A stretch of DNA of 64,000 nt from Rhopalosiphum padi (GCF_020882245.1 NC_083600.1:44983019-45047018); one strand, 5' to 3'; counted from the stretch's first letter, positions 1-13,266 are shown. Notes: generated by a model not told the origin, from the sequence alone. Program-made: numbers and translations.

Positions 1-3000
1 TGTAAAATATTTATATATGGTAAATTTATATGTCATTTCAAATCCGATTTAAATATTAAAGATTTGAATTCTAGTAAATATCCCGTTATAACAAATTAAA
101 TATTATTTTATATACATATATTCAGTAGTTCAGAATAATGAATTTCTTGGTACTACTATAATCTGCACAAAAACCAAAAGAATAGTTTCTATAAATACAT
201 ATAATATATTATATATGCTTCGATGACATTATTTTCTGCATTACTTACAATATTAAAAAAAAAGTTTTGAAAAATAATCTGTAAATGTTTAAACTATTTT
301 AAATATTGAATACCACAAAATACTGCGTATTCGTTTAAACATTAAATAGGATTTGAAAAATAATTATACTTTTATTTTGTAACCAAATTCAAACAATCAA
401 AACCTATGCAATACACAAACCCTAATCAATTACCCAGTTATATAATAATCTAAGCTGAAATGTATCTAATGTATAGTGGTATATTACAAATAATAAATTC
501 AGTCATATACGAGTAGCGTGTTTGATGACTATATTTTCATTGTCTATATAATATTATAATTAATTGCTATTTATTATCATCCAATTGCCTGATGCATACT
601 ACATTACTTTAATGGCGTTATTATTATGGTATTGAAAAATAACATAGTGGCTATGACAACTATATTTACACGAATTTCGACAATTCAGATCAATTTTATA
701 ATGATAATAATTGTATTGATATAATATATTATGTTTTGTATCTTATAAGTTTTGTAAGTTCCATATTTGACTTATATACTGCGTATATATATATATATGG
801 ATAACTGATTTAATAAGTATTGTGACAACTATATAGCTACATAATATTATATAATAAGTTGTATAATAGTATATGGTTTAAACACTTTAAACTTGAAAAT
901 GTTATTTTTTACTACCTATTATACATGTTCTAAATATTTTGTATAATTATTAATCGTATTAGAATAACATATTTACGCCATGATATTTAGATCACATAAA
1001 AATATTTATTTAAGTTAGTAGGTCATCTAAACATTGATAGTCGTTTTTGGAGAACACGAAAGAGATGTATATTAAATAGTAATGTATTATACCATTTAAA
1101 TATCGATTATAATACAGTGAAACATAGATGTTTAGTAAGAGAAAGGTAAGTAAAAACGAATTGTTCTAATGATTAAAATCCCATAATTTAACAATAGTAG
1201 TAACAATTTATTTTTGTTTCAAATTAATTAACAATTAGACTGGACAAATTTAGAAAATTCAACATTATAAAAATTAAAACATGGAAAAGTGGAAAAGTAG
1301 ATATAACAGCTGTTCTGTAGGAATTTAGTGTAACTATACTACCTACGTAGTCTCTGAGGCATTGTTATTTATAATGGATGTGTTTTAAATGTATTTTAAT
1401 TCAAAAAATAATTGTATACAAATCGTAATACTTACGAGTACAATATGAATAAAAACAATTCTGAGCGTAGATAGTTTACTTTTTGGTAAATAAGGTTAAC
1501 AGTTATTTTGATAATATTATTCAAATTTTCAAATCCTTCTATGAGATAATTTTGTAAAGCACTAATAATTTTTAATGTTGACCACACTAAAAACCAACTA
1601 TATCTAATTTGCTACAAGAAATTTCCATTAAAGTCGATGATATGATAGGAGCATTTACCTATTGTTTTTCTTCGAGAATAAAAAGTGTCTTTCTAGACAA
1701 ATAATAAAAAATTAATCATAATAAAATCAAAATATTCATCGATACGTTCAGAATTTAAAACACATATTATAAACGTATTTACTTGTTTAAACATTTTTTT
1801 AGACATAACATGATTTTTATATTTCTCGTAATATTACTTATTAGATGATTTATTATTATTCAGATACATTATACATAATAAAAACATTAAGAGAAACTTT
1901 TACGTACAAATTGTTTACTAGCCTCCCATTTATTATTAAAAGGTTCATTTTATAGACTTTGAATACTAAAATGGTACTAATTTTATGTTGGCCGTTGAGC
2001 AGGTACTTCGTACTACAAGTACTACTTTCGTATTTGTGTAGTTGTGGGGCATCGATGCGCAATTAAAGATAAAATCAATTTGACCTATGACTATAATATA
2101 AATCATTTGATTGTCATAATAAATTTTTAAAATAATATTACACATTAAACTATAGATAAAATCTATTTTTATAATTGTAAATAATTATTTTAAGCACGTA
2201 TTGTATTGAAAAACAATACATATTTTAATATTATTATAATCGATGTAAGGCATAGTAATGATGCAAATATGTAATTGAAATTCAAGTTTATTCAGCACAT
2301 AATCTGCAACGATACTACTCGCCACTCGGTGTATATAAATGAATATTTAAATTTTACCCGGTTGATATTATTACCACAGATAATATTAAATTTAGAAACG
2401 CTATTACGTGTGTATAGGTATTTCTGTTTACCAAATTAATACGTAATCGATTAATATTTTTACGAGCACTGAATCCGTAATTTGGCGTAACCAAAAAAAT
2501 ATTACTGAAAACATTTTATTTTTTACCTGCCACAAATGAATTCACAATTATTATTACATGTATATATAGATATAAATAGTTATAACTATACACACGAATG
2601 AATGGTTTTGCGCGAAATTAAATTTGTTGATCAACTTGTTTGGCTGGAATGCAATACGCACGACAACTCACCGGCAGCGCGCCTATATAAACCGACCTTG
2701 TTGGCTGTTTATATTTATATATTATTATATATTTAATGCGCCTGAACTAAGAAATGAAATGACATCGAATTAGCAAATCCGTTCTGTAATGCTTTCGATT
2801 CGTTTGAATGTACACTACACACATCCACATATAAATAAATATATATATATGTATATTTTAAATATATTATTACTATATTACTCGTCTGTCCGCAGCATGG
2901 CGTTCTCTCGAGGTTAATGTCCTATAGCCGCGGTGTACAAAATATAACACTGGCGAGTTATATATTATTATTTCGTTTCCATTAATTCGTCTAATTAATA

Positions 3001-4707
3001 TGTATTTCGAAGTCCGCAGACGTCTGTGCACCACTACAATAAATCAATTATCTTCCGCGGGAAACCAAACGGCACTGCAGTTTGCGTCGTGCGGTCGATG
3101 TTTAGGTAGGGTACATAATATTATTATACATGCGTTTATTATGTTATATACTATGTACAGCAACAACAACAACAACAACAATAATTCGTCCTTTCTCCGT
3201 GACGTGCAATACCGTACAACGACGTGTAATTACAGAGCATAAACGCGGAGAAAGAGAGAAAGACAGTTAAAGACATGCGCGCAATTTATATACCTACTAT
3301 GTATATGAATACAAATAATATATATATTTATTCCGATAGGTGTGTGTATATGTTATATACATAATACGGTTTATATAGGTATATATATATACTACAATAT
3401 TATAATAATATGTATAATATAAATGCGTAGACTACGGTCGAATGTGCACGAAAAGTCCCGTAGGTCATTTGTAAAGTTATACATTTTTAAAGAGATATGC
3501 CCACTTGAATTATAATGAGAGGTTATTTTTAACAACGTAAACGTAATACCTATTATATTAAGTACTTAAATGATACTCAATGCACATAGGTACATTATAC
3601 AAATAGTGGATCGATATGTCGATAAATTATTATACAACTTTCTTATGTTCGGTATAATTTCCATAATTTTTTCTATACGTATAGTTTTTTATTCGTTTAA
3701 AATAACACAGTACTACTAGCTATATGATATAATTACATTTACGTATACCTATGCCTATGTAATCGAAAATACTTCGAATATGTAGTCACCTATTTAATGC
3801 ATTACTATTCGCCAATAGGGTTTTTTTTGGTTTTTTTTTTTTTTTTTAGTAGAATCGATAAAACAAAAATTCCAAAAAAAGACATTTTCAACAAACATAA
3901 ATATTTACACATAAAATATCGGTAAAATATTATAGTGGATAATGTTATAACCCGCTTAGGCGCTTACAAGGACCGTCGTAAAGTTTCATTTAAAACGTTT
4001 TAATCGCACGTCATTAGACCGATGATAGATCCAACACGATATTAACTTACAGATTATACCACTCGATAAACACCATAAAATAAAGCACAGTTGAAAATAA
4101 TGTACAAGTAGGTAACTATATATATAATAATAGTTAACATAAAAAATTCGTATATTTAGTTAACGATTTGTTTTCTACCAACATAATCTTGTAATTCATC
4201 CTAAAAACTAATTGGCGTAAGATATAAAATATAATATGATATTCACGTTGTAATGTTATGGCCGTAACGAATATATTTTAGCAGTATTAAATCGATTAGT
4301 GCGCGATAGAAAATTAGTAAAAAAAACCATTTATACAGTAAGATCGTAAGAAACGCACGAAGTAAAAATATCTTATTCGAGAGTATATAAATATAGCTTT
4401 ACGAATCGCGTACATGTGAATAATAACAGCAGCATGCGCAAAAACCGGGGGAAGCCTTTTTAGTTTATTGGCGGGCGCCCCTTTTGTCGAAGTCCATTGT
4501 TCAGTCAAAACGCGCATACGAGTACTACGTGTCTACCTACCTATATATATATACCAGTTATACCGCAGGGGTACCATATAGGCACGCAAAATGTGCGTTT
4601 GTTTGTCACTGGGGGTGCGCAACATTTCTTATAAATTGAAGCAATGAACAGATTTACTATATAAAGGTGTAGGGTTGTATTCGAGGGGAAGAATATTCGT
4701 ACATACA
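1..4707. other. AT-rich intergenic stretch without a supported gene
   Basis: Both strands are dense in stops and no recognisable protein or RNA gene is visible. The stretch contains short TA, CAA (about 3160-3180) and poly-T (about 3830-3846) runs. The short frames here, such as 3000-3242, are made of simple repeat or unstructured sequence. A slightly GC-richer part lies around 2630-3250 and includes a TATATAAA at 2684-2691 in a GC context. That could be a core promoter, but this word is common in such DNA. Confidence 0.6.
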
Positions 4708-4921
4708 CAGGGTGTAACAGAAACGACTGATAAATGTAAGTATAAACATCAATGTAATAACTTATGTTCCAATCGATAGTTTAAAAAAAAAATGTCGTTA
4801 CGATCATCAATAATCAAAACAGTTAAATTATTATAATTTTTTATTTTAATATATATGAAAAATATTTAAACTTATGCATAATAAGTCCATTCCATTTTTC
4901 AGCTCTTTATATTACACCCTG
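4708..4921. mobile_element. Mariner-like miniature inverted-repeat element
   Basis: The left end reads CAGGGTGTAACAG and the right end is the inverse, CAGGGTGTAATAT read on the minus strand, so the two termini share a perfect 10-base inverted repeat. The right side is followed by TA, as expected for Tc1/mariner insertion; the left flanking dinucleotide is CA, so one copy of the target duplication seems to have decayed. The roughly 214-bp interior is AT-rich and has no transposase frame. A TIR beginning CAGGGTG is typical of insect mariner derivatives; the family assignment is inference. Confidence 0.55.
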
Positions 4922-6973
4922 TACGCATCTATTATACTATATAGTATATGCGTGTACTTGCGTATACGCTAAAGTCGCTATACAAAAAAAACGGTCGACA
5001 GAAAAAAATATTATATTATACGTACAGCCTCCCTCGGACGATGACGTGCGTATTATTATTATGTAGGACGTGTGCCAATTTCAAACACTACCATTGCGCG
5101 CGTTTTATGAAATTACTATAGCATTAGATATTATAATAATATTATCATAAATTTTAGATTTTAAGCAGAATGACAACATTTTTTTTTTTTTATAATTTTC
5201 TAGACATGATAAAATTTAAAAATATTTAATTTATTTTTGAGCTAATAAATTATAAACATATAGTCATTGTTTACTTTTTAGTCTTTATTTATCTCCTGCA
5301 GCATGATAACTTTTTTTGTTTTTTTTTTTGAGTAAAGTAGCATATTTAATATAAGCTAGATGTATATACCTATTTATGCTAAGATTTGACAAACCATCAT
5401 CGCTCAGATTCTTTTTTTATTAATATAATTTAATTTAAATTTAATACACCCGTTACAGTTACCTATTCAATGACGAGGTACCTTGACGCCTACTATACAG
5501 TAAAACGAAAATTTTTTTTTATTGTGACTCACAGTATCGTAAACCAATGGGATCTGAAGAAGTTTTTCAATTGTATTTATATAATATTATATTAAATAAT
5601 AACAATTATTATAAATCGATTAAACACATTTTTCAGTTTTAGGTACTAGCTAGGGATAAGTTGCTATTAACATTTTTAATAGTATACATACACTTTATAT
5701 AATTATATCTTCGACCGTTTATTAATTGTTGTGATACGCGTACTATATAATATTATAATACACTGCAGTGCTGCACTACATATATAATTATGACGACAGG
5801 AATCGGCAATGTAAACCTATTTCGAGAAAAGTTCTCTGTTTCGAGTGCGATACCGTTAAACTCGAATAGTATTCGTCAGATCACCGACAAGGAGAGTCAT
5901 GGTTTGAACAAGACTTGTAAAGGCTATAAGCGAGAGAATAATAATAGAATAAAAACAAAAAAGAATAACTGGTTTTTGTTTAGCGTGTCTTTGTGAAAAA
6001 AATTGATGGCGTGCTAACGCTCTATTATTATGATTTGGGTTTTTGAATATTATAGCAGAAACACTTTTCCAAACCATTATTTGTCTCGCACAGTAGTTAT
6101 ATTGTACATCCACTGCGCTCCGACTGTACACATTACATCGTCCTATATGGATACGAAGTACGTGAGTACTGCAGTAATGAGTAATGACTAATGTCACGGC
6201 TCGGTTTAAACGTTCATCGTTCATTCCTAGTGAAATAATACGATAATAATATGGCGTATAAACAATTAAACTATAACGGAGATAAAAACGCCGATCCTGC
6301 TACAGAGACGCCTATCCGTTATTTACACATTATAATTCTATAATACCACACGCGTGATAAAACCGTTCAAAGTCTATACGATCCAGTCCATCGTAGATTC
6401 ATACATACAGATACCGTGATAATATTGACAAATATTATAATATTAATATAATGATAACGCGACTATACGTAACGCACAGCGCGTAAAACATGTAGCCTAT
6501 GAGATGTGCGAAATGAACACGTCATAATATCGCGATCCCCGAGCAGCGGCAGTGCGAATTCGACAATTTGTCGGATATTTTATTAAACAATTTTGTTTGT
6601 ACAACATCAGCGCGGCGCGGAATGAACAACTATACTGACTGTACATAATATACACATAATATATTATTATAAAGATATAACTTAATAAAAAAACATACGC
6701 GCTGTAAACGTCGGAAATCGACTACACCCTTTCTCCGTAGCCACAACGTATAATAATATTACACATTATTATTATTATTATAGGTACCAGCTCAATAATA
6801 ACAATTGTTATTGTTATTCGTAGAAATGCTTTACGCAGTGAATCATTATTGTACTACACCCAGTCATCTCGTTTAAATCGTCGACTGTATCGACTTTCTG
6901 ATTTTTTAAATCCCCGTTTGACGTAATTTTTTGTATAAACACTTCTTTACTTTTACACTCACACAATATTATC
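4922..6973. other. AT-rich intergenic stretch
   Basis: No gene is recognised. A 122-codon minus-strand frame at 5856-6224 starts with ATG but shows no domain, signal or family resemblance, and a 68-codon plus-strand frame overlaps it; neither is called. CpG dinucleotides become more frequent from about 6250 to 6620. Confidence 0.5.
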
Positions 6974-7482
6974 CGATGGTCAAAACGGACCACTGAACTC
7001 GATGAAATAAAAAATAAAAATAAAACAGTCAATATACTGCCATGGCCTCCTACCCTAGATAGTTCCAGAAGACAAGAAACCATACTAAATCGCCTCAGAA
7101 TAGGATACACATTAATGACCCGTCAACACTTAATGACTAAAGAAGAGGCTCTCGAATGTCCCTCATGTGGTGTTCAAAGTAATAATTATTATTACCGTCA
7201 AGCACATCCTCGCCGAATGCCGCAATTTCCAGAGCTACCGAGAAAACATAGGTATACTACGCTCCGCACATTTATATAATAAATCCTCAGTCCGGAGCAA
7301 AGTCAACACAAAATCTTTCAATGTTCTTAAAAAAATCCAAATTGTTTAATACAATATGAATGTTTAATTTTAATTTTTAGGTTAAGCAATAATATAATTA
7401 TATACTATATGTACCATAATGATGTCAGACCAATGGCCACAGCCGCCGCGGGTCTTTAATTAATAATAAAAAAAAAAAAAAA
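6974..7482 (+). mobile_element. 5'-truncated non-LTR retrotransposon tail (ORF2 C-terminus, 3' UTR, poly-A)
   Basis: The plus strand reads, from 6974, a frame containing NILPWPPTL, then NRLRIGYTLMTRQHLM and a CPSCGV zinc-knuckle half. This is the pattern at the C-terminal end of Jockey/R1-type ORF2 proteins (RLRIGHT...LTH...CxxCG...HILxEC). After GGTGTTCAAAGTAATAAT an extra base shifts the frame, and the family sequence resumes as ITVKHILAECRNFQSYREN, ending in TAA at 7349. A short 3' UTR follows and closes with a run of 15 A at 7468-7482. The copy is dead: 5'-truncated and frameshifted. The base string TATCCGRT occurs both just before the recognisable coding part (about 6970) and directly after the poly-A, so it may be a decayed target-site duplication. 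Confidence 0.75.
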
Positions 7483-9402
7483 TATCCGGTAATGTAGCTT
7501 TGCCGTTGACTGTACAATATTGCGGTGACGGTTAGCCGCAGATAACAATAAAAATCACCCTGTATAATATTGTATTATTACGCACGTGTTTGATAATATT
7601 TATACAATGCAATATTGATCGTAGGTCGGACGGTTTACACACATTTAACTTGTGCGTAAAGAGTAATATGTATTGAATTATGTGTTCGTGTTTTATCGCG
7701 TTTTAGACGAATAATATTATAATAATATAGATATAACATACTTTATAGGTATATATGTGCGAGCTCGTTGCAATAACGGTTCGGCTGGCAAGCGGACATT
7801 GGAATATGCGAATGTGGGCATTTTTAAGGTCATTTGAATTATTTGCACACTAATTAAACGGTACATATACGCGCGTGTATTTAATAATGCTCGTTTACTA
7901 AATACACTACGTGGACGAGTAAACTCGCGTGTAATACCTACACGACGTTATGTCACGTTAATTAACCGTCTCGCGTGGGTGGTGGCGAAGTATTAACCTA
8001 TATAGCTCGTATAAACTATCTTAAAAGTGAAGACGCCGCCGATATAGTAGGCGCACTGCACGTATATAGTACGTACGCCGCAGGTAGGTACATATTAATC
8101 ATATTTCAGTCGTGTACACACAAATTATTGCATATTATTATTTATGTCTAAAATATTATTGCATATAGTCCTTACTGCTTTACGGATGTAATAATATTAT
8201 TATCGAAACACCGCGATACGTCATCGATGAGCGTTGATTAACGATCGGTTGAATTTGGCGCGTATATACCGCGGGGACACGACGTATAATAACTGCCCAT
8301 ATTATAATATATTATATTATATAGTTTTAGTGAAATCTATTACCGTCCACATAATTTTTTACGACGGATTGTCTCTCGTCGAAAACCACGAACGTCCGTG
8401 CTGCGCCACAATCTTCGACGTATTCGTCAATATAAAATAATAATATAATTTATACTTGCGCATAATTTTATACCATCATAAAACACATTTCGCGCGTGTG
8501 CACTTAAAATCTTTCACGTCTTCCGGCGCGTACCCACTTTCGACGGCTGGTCGCTTTTTCGCCGTCCGCTGAAAATTACGTAAACGCCGCCGCGAGAAAC
8601 GCGAACGCGTTTTCCCGTTTTGCCGGCAAAAACGGTCGAATTCGCTTTCGGCCGGTCCTTATCGGGATATAATAGGTGTAGGTACCCGACGTATATTACA
8701 TTGGCTGTTTTGCACGGTTTATTGGAAATTATTACACACGCGGTGCAACAGTCCGACAGTAAAATAACATATATAATAATATTATTATCACCGTGTCGCC
8801 GCCCGTCCCATCATCGTCCGAGAGTCGGCGGCGGAGAGAAATTCGCTGCACTTTTACCCGATGACGGTAGCCGACTGTAATAAATAATATTAATACCTAT
8901 ATTATGTTGTGTGAAGAATAAAAATAAAAAAAAAATAACACTTATAATAAGTAATAACACACGCGCGTCGGGCGTGTATCATTTTTTGAAAGCGATCCGT
9001 CGATCGCTATCATACACGTCGACCATAATAGTAATAATAATATTATATTATACCCTCCAATACGTATATATATTTAATATATAAATATAATGTAATACTG
9101 CGTGCCGCGACCGCAGATATATAAAAATACGTTTTTTTTTTTTTTTTAACATATCCGTGGCCGCGACGAATATTTATCGCTCCTAACCGGTTTCCGCGAT
9201 CGACAATAATAATAACAACACAATATTAATATCGAAAACATCGCGGTGTTTGAATTTCAACGTTCGTATCATTTTCTTCTCCGTTTCCGACGAGTTTGGA
9301 ATCGTGCGTAGAAAGAGGGCGGATTTCGTGTGTCAACGTCGTCATTAAATTTAATATTATGGAGTACTTACTTACAGCTCTGAGCGAGTCACGATAAAAA
9401 GC
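7483..9402. other. CpG-rich intergenic stretch
   Basis: Compared with most of the window this stretch has many CG dinucleotides, most strongly at 7900-8100 and 8500-8880 (words such as CGCGCG, GCCGCCGCG). Such islands in insects often mark promoters or first exons, but no splice-consistent coding frame was recognised. The 86-codon plus frame at 8620-8880 has no known features. A sequence ending CACCCTGTA at about 7550-7560 resembles one end of a mariner-type element without a partner nearby. Confidence 0.4.
8973..9018. repeat. Imperfect hairpin with two complementary stems
   Basis: The outer arms are CGTGTAT (8973-8979) and ATACACG (9012-9018). The inner arms are GCGATC (8992-8997) and GATCGC (9002-9007) around a four-base loop CGTC. 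The arms are separated by unequal unpaired stretches (12 and 4 bases). No known RNA family is recognised; it could be chance or the remnant of a small inverted-repeat element. Confidence 0.35.
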
Positions 9403-9690
9403 CTATATGAGATCAACTGATGTATTATTATTTCCGCGTAGATGACTTTTCGTTATATTATACACCGTAATAAATCCACTAGGATAAACTGAATACCTTG
9501 AGGTATAACAAATCCTCATATAATAGTTTCGGTTTGTCACGATTTTCAAACGGTCGTCGGAATAAAACGAAAATCGTACTATGGGTTTCGGATTTATCAT
9601 CGTCGTGATTAACGTGCGAATAGCTGGACACCGAGAACTCAAAATGTCGATTTCGTTTAAATCTTCCCAACTAATTTGTCAATCCGGTCT
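9403..9690 (-). pseudogene. Unknown reading frame, minus copy of a head-to-head pair
   Basis: On the minus strand the frame reads QISWEDLNEIDILSSRCP and continues open to a stop at about 9403. It has no ATG of its own upstream in frame: a TGA lies directly before QISW. It matches, codon by codon in the same phase, the plus-strand frame that starts at 9720 (QIVSWKKVREIKVDIFSSRCP). Beyond the SSRCP motif the two share spacing and scattered residues only. No family is recognised. The missing start and the stop before the conserved block suggest this copy is a broken paralogue; an exon with an upstream acceptor is an alternative. Confidence 0.3.
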
Positions 9691-9719
9691 ACAGACTTTG
9701 AAAACTCAAGACGCATAAG

Positions 9720-10031
9720 ATGCAACAAAGTAATTTTTCTTCTACCGATGCGACAACTACGGAGCCTACGCGAGAAACGAAACAAGCCTTAACATTACAA
9801 ATAGTTAGTTGGAAAAAGGTACGTGAAATCAAAGTCGACATTTTCAGTTCTCGGTGTCCAGTTTTTCCAGCATCGCCAGAACGTCACGAGTGGAGAAATG
9901 TTTGTTGTCTGGGTACTATTTTTACGCGCGGAAAGTATGTTATAACGGAAACGCTGAACGCCTGTAAGACGACATATATACGTACGAGCGATTTCCCATT
10001 ACAAGCCACGATAAAGTCTTACCCGCAATAA
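9720..10031 (+). CDS. Unknown 103-residue reading frame, plus copy of a head-to-head pair
   Basis: An ATG opens a 103-codon frame ending in TAA. The N-terminal 30 residues are Ser/Thr-rich and polar. The middle contains WKKVREIKVDIFSSRCPVF and the C-terminal third has no obvious membrane or signal segment. The evidence that it was once coding is its inverted partner at 9403-9690: the block around SWxxxxEI...DI[FL]SSRCP is kept in the same reading frame in both. The two copies point away from each other with about 50 bases between them. It could be a small gene, a single exon, or part of an unknown transposable element. No function can be assigned. Confidence 0.3.
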   Translation: MQQSNFSSTDATTTEPTRETKQALTLQIVSWKKVREIKVDIFSSRCPVFPASPERHEWRNVCCLGTIFTRGKYVITETLNACKTTYIRTSDFPLQATIKSYPQ

Positions 10032-10221
10032 CACAACCCGAAAACCGTTAAGTTTTTTAAGCCGAATAGGTTTAAAAATACACGAAACGGCTATTTGAGT
10101 GCTAATATTGTAAAGAATATCGCAGCGATCTCTTTATATGTATATACGATACACCTTCAAGTACGACGACTGTACACTGTACCAATTCCACTATATTAAC
10201 GTAATACAATCAGACTAGTAT

Positions 10222-10223
10222 AT

Positions 10224-10316
<93 letters not shown>
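10222..10316. repeat. TG dinucleotide microsatellite
   Basis: A nearly pure TG tract of about 95 bases. It produces a spurious poly-Thr-His frame on the minus strand. Confidence 0.95.
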
Positions 10317-10317
<1 letters not shown>

Positions 10318-12758
10318 AAGAAAAATAGAGGAAGAAAAATTAACCAAATTATAGAATAGTCATTGCACAAAAACCAAATGATAAAAAAAAATAATAATAG
10401 TTTAAGTCGCGCGTATATGATGTAAATTATTAATGTGTATTGCAATAGAGTGCTTTAATAATTATTTGTGCGGGAAAGCGAACGTACCTGCGACCTATGC
10501 GAGTATTTTTAATTTCGTTCGAAAACCATCGACTACAATTATTCTAACTATACTATATTATAATAATTTGTGCGTTACACGGTGCGTGTGTGAAGGTACC
10601 GTTTTTAATCTACGTTTGTTTTCGAGTATTATTATTTTTTTTTAACGTTTTATTGTTATTTTGTTTTCACCAACAGTTTTATCAAATATAAACTCGCCGT
10701 ATGAATGTAATACCATTGTATAATTAAAAACGATTACTATGTGAATATTATTTGCATAGATACTATTACAATGAATTATTTTAATTAACTTAAAAAGAAA
10801 GATGGATTATTTGAATGTCATGTTATGATCAATAAGTACATAAAAGTTCCGAGTGCAATCGTTAAGCGATAACATGTTAGATAGGTAATATTATTAAGTG
10901 TAGTCTAATTGATCGTGGCCGCGGCTATCGGCTATCATATCTAATATGAAACCGATTAAATCGATCTTAGTGCATCGTCATTCACCGTAGTAATGTTGTA
11001 TTAATTAAGTGAAATTGCTCACTTTATATAGTGAAAATTAAATTTTACTAAACAGTACCGAAAAATGTTTTACCCTTTTTCGCGAAACGGAGAAAATTAA
11101 GTTTATTCTCATTACTCATTTATCATTGCGAATCTTTTAATTTTAAATTTTTAAATTATTCTTACAACAAAATCTGTATATAATAATATTTTAATATTAT
11201 ATATTACATAAGCACATATTTTAGTTATTTGTTTTTTTTAGAATTTATTTATTTAATAGTAAAATCACTTTATTACTAAATGTTTAAATCAATTTAACAA
11301 ATAAATATTCAAAATACCAACTTAGAAATAAACTTACAAGATAATTAGGTAATGATATTAATATTATTATCGTACAATTTAATATTATTCTTATTTTATA
11401 TTTAAATATATGTTATTTTTATCATACATAATAAATTATCATTTAAATTTAATAATAACTTGATGGACAAGATTTTCATTAAATAATCTGAGTAGTGTTG
11501 AGTAATTTTATAGTAAAAATATAGAATCAATATAAAAGTTGTTCAAAGTACTAATTTAATCTATAACTACATATTTCCATTCAACATATTATATTTTTTT
11601 AAATAAATTATTACCTAATAATTTATATTATTAAATGTGCTAAAAAAAAAGAAATACTAAAAAAGAAATGTGCTTACAGTAAAGTATTAATTATTATTAC
11701 AGATTTTATACTAAATAATATAATGTTTAGAAAAAATGTAAATTGTCTCAGTGGTATAGAAAAACAATGAATCATAAATATGTTTAAGATTTTAGGTTGT
11801 TATGGTAACGCATTTATAATATGTGTTGGTTGCTAGGGACAACCTAAGAATATTTAACGTGAAATTATTATACTATGCATAACTGCATAAGTTACTCATT
11901 AGACATTGTGAAAAAAGAATATTTTACCCATTCCAAAAACAATGTTAATAGACAAATGAAATATTACACATTTAGATAAAATTATAGAATTAATTTTTAA
12001 TGTAAAAATATATTTTCCATTTTCTATATTAGACTGTTTTTTTTTTTTCATAAAAATGTGGAACCATTTCATTAAGTGGCCGTCCGGCCGTTTCGTCGTG
12101 ATATAATGACATGAGCGAATTCACTAAGTGAATGCAAGACAGTGATGTAACAGTGAAGTGACGTTCATAATATTATACATATCATTATATTCTATCCGTC
12201 AGTAATATTAATAGTTCAGTGTAGGTCGTATATTAATATATTAAATTAAATCATTTAAATCCCAAACATACGTTCTCGTAATGGGTATACTTTTGACGGC
12301 GCACGACGAATATTATAGGTAACAACAAACGCGTACAGCCAACCACACCTTACGTAGGTGCCTATATGTTTTGTGCGTCGTGTTTTTTTTTAAACGCCAA
12401 ACGACTCGAATGTATAAACACCTCACGCCGTATAATAAGTTCACGGTTGGTATTACAACGATACACTGCAGGTATATAATAATATTATTATCATGTGCGT
12501 AAAATAAAAACGAACGTTTACGCGCATACTATTATTTTAAATTATAATAATATATATATATATATATATAGGTAGGTAGCTGGTACGTGAACGTTTGAGT
12601 TTGAGTTGGACGTTTTTCAAAAATATTATAATAATCATATACGTCCGCCCCGTGTACGCGCAGCTTATATACGCACAGTCGTGGTTAAACACTAAACGTG
12701 TCTTTCACGGCACGCTGAACACTATATTAGCGGTATTACTCGTTCGAGTCGTCGAGAA
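10317..12758. other. AT-rich intergenic stretch
   Basis: No gene is recognised. A TA microsatellite lies at about 12546-12571. A short palindromic patch around 12075-12090 contains GGCCGTCCGGCCG. The 75-codon plus frame at 12595-12822 runs into the fold-back element and is not a gene. Confidence 0.6.
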
Positions 12759-13266
12759 GGGAGTTTACCAATTGCGCTTAAAATTACCTTTTCATATACC
12801 AATTGCGCTCGAAACATTTTAGGGTCGATATACCAATTGCGCTCTAAAAATGTTAGGGTCGATAGACCAATTGCGCTCAATACATTTTACATTACCTAAG
12901 GAAAACTTAATAACCGATTTTTTTGCGAGTTAAAAGTAAAAGTCTTCCAAGTCGGTGAAACGTATAGGCTTTATACAGTTGAGTTAATGAAAATTATAAT
13001 AAAATAATATTAATAATAATAAGAGACTAGGTGTTTAAATCATAAAGATATAATAATAATAATAAGATTTTGAGTTTAAGGTAATCATGATGTCTATATT
13101 TTGCACGTTTTAAGAATGATAATAATTTTTTTAATAATAATTTGAGCATGGCAATTAGAATAATATAATTTGAATACAAACGCAATTGATATATTGACCG
13201 TAAAATATAAAGAGCGCAATTGGTACACTAACCGAAAAATATAAGAGGCGCAATTGGTCCATGCCC
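12759..13266. mobile_element. Fold-back (Mutator-like?) element with arrayed terminal motif
   Basis: The 13-base motif ACCAATTGCGCTC, or a one-base variant, occurs four times as direct repeats at the left end (12767, 12798, 12832, 12866; spacing 31, 34, 34). It occurs twice inverted at the right end (13212-13224 and 13247-13258). The outermost copies are preceded by GGG on both sides when read inward (left GGGAGTTT, right GGGCATGG). Immediately outside, GTCGAGAA is present on both sides (12751-12758 and 13267-13274); with the base before it the direct repeat is CGTCGAGAA. This is a target-site duplication of 8 or 9 bases, so the element boundary is ambiguous by one base. The interior is AT-rich and non-coding. 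Termini beginning GGG with a 9-base duplication fit Mutator-like elements, whereas 8 bases would fit hAT-like ones. Confidence 0.75.
12767..12878 (+). repeat. Four direct copies of ACCAATTGCGCTC
   Basis: The copies begin at 12767, 12798, 12832 and 12866. The last two spacers share the sequence TTAGGGTCGATA, so the array grew by duplication of a unit of about 34 bases. It is the left arm of the fold-back element. Confidence 0.85.

Noticed and set aside
3000..3242. Plus frame of 80 codons with an Asn run
   Set aside because: The Asn run is a CAA/AAC simple repeat; the rest has no recognisable features.
5856..6224. 122-codon minus frame, one of the longest in the window
   Set aside because: No family resemblance, no splice context, and unusual composition only by virtue of local CpG content; kept as unsupported.
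10215..10445. Minus frame with a long Thr-His repeat
   Set aside because: It is only the translation of the TG microsatellite.
12595..12822. Plus frame of 75 codons
   Set aside because: It runs across the left boundary of the fold-back element, so its C-terminal part is transposon sequence.
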